From positions 1 to 64,000 of the forward strand of contig NZ_NPEA01000013.1 of the NCBI RefSeq assembly GCF_002812205.1: 64,000 bases of DNA, written 5' to 3'. Numbering within the stretch: position 1 is the stretch's first letter; each line of letters starts with the position of its first letter. This stretch comes from Leptospira neocaledonica (lineage in GTDB: Bacteria > Spirochaetota > Leptospiria > Leptospirales > Leptospiraceae). The translations under genes were made by a program, and so were the position numbers. The notes under the pieces are model-generated. The model made no database searches and was not told where the DNA came from. It saw only the letters and a list, made by a program, of their open reading frames with translations. Below, piece after piece: positions 57,521-64,000 of this stretch.

Positions 57521-59743
57521 ATGAGCCAAGCACGTCTTTTGCCGGTCTTAACCTGGAGGCTGGAGTTATTCACACATACTGTTCCGGTACCTTTCGCAGT
57601 ATATTTTTCTGCAGTTACTGGTTCTTTATATTCCTTAGAAGAATATCTTTCTATGGGTGTTGCTTCGACGATAGCCGCCACAGCTATGCTATTAGGTGCC
57701 TTCTATCTTAGATATATAAGATTGAAGAAGGCATCTTATTTAGAGGATAGAAGTTCCGTAGACCCGAATCTTCTTTCTTCTGCAAAATCTATTTATATAA
57801 CTCAGCCGATTTATGAATCTTTTGTGATCGCCGGCCGTTGGTTTTTCGGAGTACTACTCGCTCATGTAATCGTTTATTTGATCGTAGGTTATAGACCAAA
57901 TCTGGTTGCGACCATTCCTGCATTGTATTTAGGAATCATTCCAATTTCATTTATTAGTTATTTATTTATTACTGAATATTCAGTTCGTCCGGCTCTAAGT
58001 AAGAATAAATTCAGAGAAGTAGAGGCTAAGACTAGGTTATTCTTCCCCTATTCAAAACGATTATTGGTAGTTGTAATGGCAATGATCTCTATGCCATTCA
58101 GTCTTTTGGGATATATGTTGTATGCAACTGTGGATGGAAGGATTCGTCTGGAAAATCCACTTCTGCATTTGGCGATTATGGCATTTTTATTTTCAGTACC
58201 TTTGATATTTACGGCGTGGATTGTGACTGAGGCGATTAGATCCAGACTTTCCTCCGTAACCGGATTTTTGGAAGAAGTAGGAGAAGGTAATTTCGGCCTG
58301 AAAATTTCTCCTTCTTCCTTGGATGAATTCGGTAAACAAGAACAAAGGATAGGAAAGGTTGTCGAACGGTTAAGAGGCCTTTACGAAGAGATCCAGTCTT
58401 TAAATGAAGGTTTGGAATCTAAGGTAGAAGAAAGAACCAAACAGTTAAAGGAAACCGCCGACGAATTGGGGAAAAGTTTAGAAGAGATCCAAAAACTAAA
58501 ACTTAGTCAGGACGGGGATTATTTTCTAACTTCTCTTTTGACGGAGCCCCTGCATTCTATTCAATTGCAAGATTCTGAATATTCTTTTCGTTCTTTGACA
58601 ATCCAGAAGAAAAAATTCAATTATAAACAGAAAGAAAGACAGATTGGTGGGGATATCTCTCTCGCGCATTCTATCCGGTTGAGAGGAAAACCTTATATTG
58701 CGTTTGTAAATGCGGATGCAATGGGCAAATCTTTGCAAGGAGCAGTGGGGGCTATCATTTTAGGTTCTATCTCCAGATCTATGATAGAAAGGACTCCTGC
58801 TCTGTACCGAAATGTTTGGCCTGAGAGATGGCTCAAAAACTGGTTTATAGAATTACAAAAAGTTTTTGAAGCATTCGACGGTTCCTTAATGGCTTCTGCT
58901 TTTTTGGGATTATTAGATGAGTCCAGAGGAGTTTTATATTATATAAATTGCGAACATCCTTCTCCTGTTTTGTATCGAGACGAAACTACGATCTTTTTAG
59001 AACCAAAAGAAAAGTATTTTAAGATAGGTCATTCCGGTATTGGGCGTAATGTTCATATAGAAGTGTTTCAGTTGAGGCCTGGAGATGTTTTATTCTCCGG
59101 ATCGGATGGAAGAGATGATCTTTTGATCCATTCTGAGATTGATCCTGATGATTCCAGATTTTTGGAAATTGTAGGAAAAGCAAGAGGAGATCTTGATCGT
59201 ACTTACGAGTTGATCTTGCAAGAAGGAGAAATTACGGATGATCTTTCTCTTCTTCGGATAGAAGCGCCTAAAAAAAGTTTAACATCTTCTGAAATTCCAC
59301 TCAAAGATACGAATTCTGAAAAGAAAAATGAGATCCAGAAAATGATTTCTGTTCAGGAATGTAGAAGACTTGCATTGGAATATTCTTCCGGTAAAAAATA
59401 TACTAAGGCGGGAGAACTTGGTTTGAAGTATGTACAAAGAAGACCTACGGACACTGAGTTTCTTTTTACCGTTAGCAAACTTCTTCGCAAATCTGGTAAG
59501 ATCGTATTATCTATCGACTTAGGGGAAAGATATAGGATGAGAAATCCTATAGATTCAGATAATCTTCTTCATCTTGCAGAAATGTATGCCTCTAAAAGTA
59601 GATTGGAAAGATCTTTTCAACTTTTGGCAGAAGCGACTGCGATTTCTCCTGAACATCCGAGAGCGAAAAAACTTTCAGAATTTCTAATAGAAAAAACGGG
59701 GCAGATCTCCGATTCGGACGAGGATAGAAGGATATTGAGATAG
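57521..59743 (+). CDS. Membrane PP2C-type (SpoIIE) phosphatase with HAMP and C-terminal TPR
   Basis: The 740-residue protein has about six N-terminal spans (residues 17-238), a HAMP-like segment (about 240-290), a coiled coil (about 290-335) and a SpoIIE/PP2C domain (about 350-585). GGDISLAHSIR, NADAMGKSLQGAVGAI, FSGSDGRDDLL and GEITDDLSLLRI give the metal-binding acids. The C-terminus (about 620-740) is helical with TPR-like repeats, an unusual addition. It probably dephosphorylates an anti-sigma-factor antagonist or similar Ser/Thr-phosphoprotein. No such partner gene is in the window. Confidence 0.88.
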   Translation: MSQARLLPVLTWRLELFTHTVPVPFAVYFSAVTGSLYSLEEYLSMGVASTIAATAMLLGAFYLRYIRLKKASYLEDRSSVDPNLLSSAKSIYITQPIYESFVIAGRWFFGVLLAHVIVYLIVGYRPNLVATIPALYLGIIPISFISYLFITEYSVRPALSKNKFREVEAKTRLFFPYSKRLLVVVMAMISMPFSLLGYMLYATVDGRIRLENPLLHLAIMAFLFSVPLIFTAWIVTEAIRSRLSSVTGFLEEVGEGNFGLKISPSSLDEFGKQEQRIGKVVERLRGLYEEIQSLNEGLESKVEERTKQLKETADELGKSLEEIQKLKLSQDGDYFLTSLLTEPLHSIQLQDSEYSFRSLTIQKKKFNYKQKERQIGGDISLAHSIRLRGKPYIAFVNADAMGKSLQGAVGAIILGSISRSMIERTPALYRNVWPERWLKNWFIELQKVFEAFDGSLMASAFLGLLDESRGVLYYINCEHPSPVLYRDETTIFLEPKEKYFKIGHSGIGRNVHIEVFQLRPGDVLFSGSDGRDDLLIHSEIDPDDSRFLEIVGKARGDLDRTYELILQEGEITDDLSLLRIEAPKKSLTSSEIPLKDTNSEKKNEIQKMISVQECRRLALEYSSGKKYTKAGELGLKYVQRRPTDTEFLFTVSKLLRKSGKIVLSIDLGERYRMRNPIDSDNLLHLAEMYASKSRLERSFQLLAEATAISPEHPRAKKLSEFLIEKTGQISDSDEDRRILR

Positions 59744-59746
59744 AGT

Positions 59747-60421
59747 TTATTTCAATTTCATCTTGCGAATCTCTTCTGCGACTGGGATATTTTGGTATTC
59801 TATCCTTTCTTTTCCATAATAGAGTAAAGCTTCTATAGAGTTTGTTTTCGGGAAAAATTTTCGGATTTCTGTAAGTGGTATGCGGATCGTTTCCGATCTT
59901 AGATTTTGATTTACGAACTCGGTATTCTCCGCTCTTAAGATGAGTTGGAGTTCCTTAGGCTCGAAGGTTCTTGTTTTTTCGGATTTTATAATATTCTCCG
60001 AGATCATTTCCTCTTCCTTCTTCCTGGAAATTGTGCGAAAAGGAATTGTAGTCCACTCTAAAAGTGCTCCTATATCCGCAAACATTCCTAGGATATATCG
60101 ATTCCAAGGTTTGTCATCCATGTCCAGTTGTCTATAACCGTCCGTCTTCTTGTAATCGTAATGTATGATTTTGGTTTCTAAAGTTTTCCTTTTTTCTAAT
60201 GTTTCTTGAAAAGAGGCTCCTTCTATTTTTAGCACCAGTTCGAAGTTTTGGAATTCGTAGTCTATTTTTCCTTTATTCGAAATGATCTCTTCTTCTTTTT
60301 TATCCAGTAGTCGAGAATCTATAGTTTCTTGTTTATAAGGAAAAACAGTAAAACAGTTTATAAATATAGAATATACTAAGACTACAGTTGTAAAATATCC
60401 GAAAGATTGAAATTTTTTCAC
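59747..60421 (-). CDS. Hypothetical lipoprotein
   Basis: A 224-residue protein with a hydrophobic signal ending in FINC, a plausible lipobox. The body is rich in Glu, Lys and Ile with a short hydrophobic segment (about 107-120, [18 protein letters not shown]). Residues 186-215 resemble a strand-rich domain. Starts with GTG overlapping the Ppx/GppA stop by 4 bases (GTGA), so it is in that operon. Unrecognised family. Confidence 0.65.
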   Translation of the reverse strand: MKKFQSFGYFTTVVLVYSIFINCFTVFPYKQETIDSRLLDKKEEEIISNKGKIDYEFQNFELVLKIEGASFQETLEKRKTLETKIIHYDYKKTDGYRQLDMDDKPWNRYILGMFADIGALLEWTTIPFRTISRKKEEEMISENIIKSEKTRTFEPKELQLILRAENTEFVNQNLRSETIRIPLTEIRKFFPKTNSIEALLYYGKERIEYQNIPVAEEIRKMKLK

Positions 60422-61971
60422 TGAAATAAAGGCACCATTCCGTAAGCGGATTCGAATGCATCTGCTTGCTCTTCACAGGCCCAGAGTTCCAGACTTTTGT
60501 CGTAATTTTGATTTGTGACTAAGGTGAAGATCGCCTGATTTTTTCGGACCTGGCATCTGACGGTTTCGATCAGCCCTTGTCTGTTCCGATTGCATGCACT
60601 GGCGATCCTTAAAATTGCGGAAAGTTTTTCGACTGTTTCCTGCTCTCTCGGACCTACTCTTTGGAACTCTCTATGTTTGGATTTAGGGGAACTTTTACGA
60701 TGGTATCTTGCGGTGAGTGCAATGATCTCTATTTCCCCCCAAGTGAATCCAAGCATTGCCTCCGAGTTTCGAATCAGATAATAACTATGTTTATGATAGG
60801 CGGAATGTGAAATGAATAATCCTACCTCATGAAGTAAAGAAGAGGCTTCCAGATACTCTCTTTCTTCTTTTCCTAATCGATGTACGGACTGAAGTTGATC
60901 GAATATATCCAAGGAAAGTTTGGCTACATGGCGGGCATATTCTTGGTCTCTTGTGTAGGAAACTAAAAGGTTTAAGATGGATTTTTGGCGAATATCGTCC
61001 AGATGTTTGGAATGTTCCAAGTCCTGGAAGTGCTCCCATTTCCGGATCGTATCGTAGATAATTCCTTCTCTAAGCGCGAACTCCGAAACGGTCATATCGG
61101 GAAGGTCCAATAACTGGAATAATTCATCCAGGATGAGCATACCACCTACGATGATATCGGAACGTTTGGAATCGAAACCCGGGATCTTGCCTCTCTTTTT
61201 AGAAGTGTCTGCTTCTAAGATCATATTCCTTGCACGTTTAAATTCAGAGGATTGGAATGTATAATGATTTAAAGGCCTTTCTTCTACTTCTCCTTCGAAG
61301 GCCCGAATGATCCCTGCAGTTGCCTGTACTGTCCCGGATGAGCCTATGATTATTTCTGGTTTCAGATCTCGGATGATCTTTCGGAAAGGAAGAATGATCT
61401 CTTCTACATAGAGTTTACATTTTCGGATCTGGGAAGAATCCAAGGTTTCGGATTTTAGGAATTTTTCGGTGAGTCGGATTGCTCCCAATTTGAAACTTTT
61501 GGAGAATAGAATATCCCCTCTATAACCCACTAAAACTTCCGTGCTTCCTCCGCCTATATCTACGAGCAGGACTTTTTTATCGAATACTGGAAGTCCTTGT
61601 AGGACCCCGAAATAGATGAGTCGGGCTTCTTCATATCCGCTGATCACATCAATTTTGATGCCAGCTTCCTTTAAGGCGGCAGCCTGGAATTCGGCACGAT
61701 TGGAGGCTTCTCTCATTGCAGAAGTGGCTACCGCTCTGATCTCTGCCTTCGAGTTATCCGCAAGCATCTTAAAACGCTTTAAACACTCGATTGCACGCCT
61801 AAATGCGGGAGGATCGATCTCTCCTCCTTCTTCCAAACCGCTTCCGAGACGTACGTTCTCCTTCTCTCTGGCGATTGCTTCAAAGGTCCCGTTTTCTCGG
61901 ACCCGGACGATAATCATGTGAAAGGAGTTTGTGCCTAGATCGATGGCAGCTAGGGTGTTTTCCCGAACCAT
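60418..61971 (-). CDS. Ppx/GppA-family phosphatase with C-terminal HD domain
   Basis: The 517-residue protein starts with [17 protein letters not shown] and has [13 protein letters not shown] and [11 protein letters not shown], the ASKHA-fold phosphate and catalytic motifs of exopolyphosphatase / pppGpp phosphohydrolase. The C-terminal half contains an HD-type helical domain ([20 protein letters not shown], with RYHRKSSPK later), as in long Ppx proteins. It would hydrolyse polyphosphate or pppGpp. ATG start; transcribed divergently from mreB. Upstream neighbour mreB is frequent with ppx in Leptospira, in my recollection. Confidence 0.9.
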   Translation of the reverse strand: MVRENTLAAIDLGTNSFHMIIVRVRENGTFEAIAREKENVRLGSGLEEGGEIDPPAFRRAIECLKRFKMLADNSKAEIRAVATSAMREASNRAEFQAAALKEAGIKIDVISGYEEARLIYFGVLQGLPVFDKKVLLVDIGGGSTEVLVGYRGDILFSKSFKLGAIRLTEKFLKSETLDSSQIRKCKLYVEEIILPFRKIIRDLKPEIIIGSSGTVQATAGIIRAFEGEVEERPLNHYTFQSSEFKRARNMILEADTSKKRGKIPGFDSKRSDIIVGGMLILDELFQLLDLPDMTVSEFALREGIIYDTIRKWEHFQDLEHSKHLDDIRQKSILNLLVSYTRDQEYARHVAKLSLDIFDQLQSVHRLGKEEREYLEASSLLHEVGLFISHSAYHKHSYYLIRNSEAMLGFTWGEIEIIALTARYHRKSSPKSKHREFQRVGPREQETVEKLSAILRIASACNRNRQGLIETVRCQVRKNQAIFTLVTNQNYDKSLELWACEEQADAFESAYGMVPLFQ

Positions 61972-62159
61972 AAGTTCCCCAAGTTTATGGAGGTCGCAAT
62001 GGGTTCCAATTTGTTTTTCGTTTTTTTTGTTTTGGAATTGCCCGGAAGGATCGGGCAGGAAATATTGAATTGGATCGTGGCCGTAAAATCCTAGAGATTT
62101 TCACCGATTCTGCAGATAATAAAAAAGATCAACCAGCCTTCTGGCAGCAAAGGATAGAA

Positions 62160-63182
62160 ATGATATTCGATAAGCTATACGGATTATTTTCCAACGATAT
62201 GGGAATCGACCTCGGAACCGCAAACACTCTCGTCCACGTAAAAGGGCAAGGTATCGTTCTTTCCGAGCCTTCCGTAGTAGCGGTCCACGCAGCTACGGGC
62301 AAGGTGCTCGCAGTAGGCCAGGAAGCTAAGAGAATGTTGGGACGTACTCCCGGCGAGATCGTAGCAATCCGTCCTATGAAAGATGGGGTGATCGCGGACT
62401 TTGAAACTGTCGAAAAAATGATCCGCTACTTCATTGCAAAAGTTCATAACAGAACTACTTTTGTAAAACCTAGAATCGTGATTGGAGTTCCTTCTGGGAT
62501 CACCGAGGTGGAAAGACGTGCGGTCCGTGAATCCGCAGAACAAGCAGGTGCTAGGGAGATCTTCTTGATCGACGAGGCATTGGCTGCTGCGATCGGTGCA
62601 AATATTCCGATCAACGAACCTGCAGGTAATATGATTGTGGATATCGGTGGTGGAACCACTGAGATTGCCGTGATCTCTCTTGGTGGTATGGTAATTGCCG
62701 AGTCCATCAGAACCGGTGGAGATGAGTTCGACGATGCAATCATCAAATATTTAAGAAACCAATACAATCTGGTCGTTGGGGAAAGAACCGCGGAAGATAT
62801 CAAACTGACTATCGGTAACGCTTACCCTGAAAAGAAAACCGAGACCATGGAAGTAAAAGGTAGGGATGCAATTTCCGGATTACCTCGTACTTTGGAATTA
62901 GAATCCAATGAAATCCGCAAGGCTCTTAAAGAACCAACCGACGAAATTTTAGACGGAATCAAAAGAGTTTTAGAAAGAACTCCTCCTGAACTTGCTTCGG
63001 ACATCGTAGAAAGAGGGATCGTTCTTACCGGAGGAGGATGCCTTCTTCGCGGATTAGAAACCTATCTTTCCAAAGAAACCGGCGTGCCTGTATTCAGAGC
63101 GGAAAACCCTCTGACCTGCGTGGTACTTGGGACCGGAAAATTCTTGGACGAAGTTAAGTATCTGAAACCAGGGATCCGTTAA
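62160..63182 (+). CDS. mreB: Rod shape-determining protein MreB
   Basis: A 340-residue actin-like protein. [18 protein letters not shown] (phosphate 1), [46 protein letters not shown] (phosphate 2) and [17 protein letters not shown] (adenosine) are all visible. It polymerises on the inner membrane and directs wall synthesis; PBP1 and MreC act with it. I start it at ATG 62160 with an aaggat ribosome-binding site. The longer frame to a TTG at 62070 adds 30 residues not typical of MreB. Confidence 0.97.
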   Translation: MIFDKLYGLFSNDMGIDLGTANTLVHVKGQGIVLSEPSVVAVHAATGKVLAVGQEAKRMLGRTPGEIVAIRPMKDGVIADFETVEKMIRYFIAKVHNRTTFVKPRIVIGVPSGITEVERRAVRESAEQAGAREIFLIDEALAAAIGANIPINEPAGNMIVDIGGGTTEIAVISLGGMVIAESIRTGGDEFDDAIIKYLRNQYNLVVGERTAEDIKLTIGNAYPEKKTETMEVKGRDAISGLPRTLELESNEIRKALKEPTDEILDGIKRVLERTPPELASDIVERGIVLTGGGCLLRGLETYLSKETGVPVFRAENPLTCVVLGTGKFLDEVKYLKPGIR

Positions 63183-63191
63183 TTCGGATCT

Positions 63192-63218
63192 CGGTCTCCG
63201 GCTGATCGCCGGAGTCCG
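63192..63218. terminator. Hairpin between mreB and mreC
   Basis: CTCCGGC (63196-63202) and GCCGGAG (63208-63214) form a 7-bp stem with loop TGATC, extended by CGG/CCG outside a T-T mismatch. No T-tract follows directly. As mreC starts 15 bases later, it may attenuate transcription so that less MreC than MreB is made. Confidence 0.5.
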
Positions 63219-63232
63219 GTACGGAATTTTTT

Positions 63233-64000
63233 ATGCTTTGGCTTCAAGTTAATAAAAGTAAGGAAACTGTTTCCCTTTTATTCTGTATTGTTTTCTCTCT
63301 TTTGTCCCTGACTTTTAAGAGTAATGTTCTAGTCAGAGGGATTGCAAGCTTTCAGAGAGTGGGAGATTCCGTTTCCGGTTCGATCGACGGAGTTGGCTCC
63401 TTCTTTAAAGGAGCTTATACTAAATTAGAATCTTTTGAAGCCGTTCGTCAGGAAAGAGACGCATGTGTCGCAGCAATTGACGATTATAAACTTCTTCCCC
63501 AAGATCTGGAAAGAATAGGAAGAGAAAACGAAAGTCTCAGAAGAGAATTACGTTTTAATACTAAACAAAAATATTCTACAGTCAAAGCGGAAGTCCTTTC
63601 CGTTCGTTTGAATTCCATCTATCGTACAATCATTATAGACAAAGGTTCCGAAGCGGGTATCAAACCTTATATGCCTGTCACTGCAAGAGCTGTGAATCAA
63701 AAGGGCGAAATTATAGAAGCTTTAGTCGGAAAGGTGATCGCAGTCACCGGAGGATCCGCAGTCATCCAACCTATCATCAATTCCAATTTTAACATGGGTG
63801 TTTCCATTCCTGAAAGTAATCTTTGGGCTACTCTTTCCGGAAACTCAGGAAGAGGAATGGAAGGATTGATGAATTATATCGATAGCGGTATTATTATCGA
63901 TCCTAGGATTTTTGGAGATTATCCAATGGGTCCAAGCGAGATGATCCAATACACTGAATCTTTGAGTAAGATCGGAAAACCTGTATATAGTTCAGGTTCT
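63233..64000 (+). CDS. mreC: Rod shape-determining protein MreC (partial, runs off the window)
   Basis: Not closed by a stop: an open frame of 256 codons from ATG 63233 to the window end. It begins [20 protein letters not shown], giving a short cytoplasmic part and one span (about 12-30). A coiled coil (about 65-110, with [16 protein letters not shown]) follows, then the MreC beta domain ([49 protein letters not shown]). Fits MreC, a periplasmic scaffold linking MreB to the elongation machinery. Position after mreB is the conserved order. Confidence 0.95.
   Translation, partial: MLWLQVNKSKETVSLLFCIVFSLLSLTFKSNVLVRGIASFQRVGDSVSGSIDGVGSFFKGAYTKLESFEAVRQERDACVAAIDDYKLLPQDLERIGRENESLRRELRFNTKQKYSTVKAEVLSVRLNSIYRTIIIDKGSEAGIKPYMPVTARAVNQKGEIIEALVGKVIAVTGGSAVIQPIINSNFNMGVSIPESNLWATLSGNSGRGMEGLMNYIDSGIIIDPRIFGDYPMGPSEMIQYTESLSKIGKPVYSSGS

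Noticed and set aside
62070..62159. 30-residue extension of MreB from a TTG
   Set aside because: MreB begins close to [19 protein letters not shown]; the ATG at 62160 has an aaggat signal.

Overview
The window reads as a chromosomal segment of a spirochaete of the genus Leptospira. I base this on gene content and style: many small lipoproteins with Leptospira-type lipoboxes, a DUF1577-like protein, AraC regulators with membrane-spanning N-termini, frequent TTG starts, multiheme respiratory proteins and mreB-mreC next to a Ppx/GppA gene. Base composition looks moderate (about low-40s % GC by eye, not computed). That fits the higher-GC Leptospira lineages better than L. interrogans, but the species cannot be fixed from this. 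There is no prophage, insertion sequence, rRNA or CRISPR array. The gene density is that of an ordinary bacterial chromosome.

Layout: (1) 1-9 kb holds a pentaheme cytochrome c, a tRNA-Leu(CAA), a hotdog thioesterase, a large Pro/Gly-rich membrane-anchored protein, a peroxiredoxin behind a perfect PerR/Fur-like palindrome, a lone SufB, a TPR protein and RlmN. (2) 9-19 kb holds envelope and accessory genes: a Cys-rich lipoprotein, an ArnT-like glycosyltransferase, an M20 peptidase lipoprotein, an LpxL-type acyltransferase, an AraC regulator, a YHYH / MORN-like / SCO1 trio, a PIN-domain toxin-antitoxin pair and a secreted endonuclease/phosphatase-fold protein. (3) 19-27 kb holds a complete Alternative Complex III operon (actABCDEF) plus a lipoprotein, closed by a terminator. 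(4) 27-34 kb holds small exported proteins, a DUF1577-like protein, and then a compact three-gene overlapping operon: a degenerate RecA/RadA-like protein, an 86-residue helical protein and a family-B DNA polymerase. A single-gene Pycsar-type transmembrane protein diverges from it. (5) 34-41 kb holds two OafA-type acyltransferase paralogues around an unknown 657-residue membrane protein, then glyA and a lipoate ligase. (6) 41-47 kb holds an SGNH hydrolase with an outer-membrane protein, a rhomboid lacking its catalytic His, an MBL hydrolase and a class A PBP. (7) 47-53 kb encodes the 2-oxoglutarate dehydrogenase complex in the order sucB-lpd-sucA. (8) 53-60 kb is a signalling block (PAS kinase, single-domain response regulator, hybrid kinase, PP2C phosphatase). 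(9) 60-64 kb has a lipoprotein, Ppx/GppA-HD, mreB and the start of mreC, which runs off the window.

How the genes connect: Complex III passes quinol electrons towards periplasmic cytochrome c and an oxidase encoded elsewhere, and SCO1 would help assemble the copper site of such an oxidase. Lipoate ligase and GlyA link to lipoylated enzymes such as SucB. MreB/MreC, PBP1 and the acyltransferases concern the envelope. The best candidate for an undescribed system is the RecA-like / small protein / PolB operon (30182-33376). It has a promoter with a palindrome in its spacer and an apparently leaderless mRNA, and it resembles in logic, though not in parts, the ImuA-ImuB-DnaE2 mutasome.
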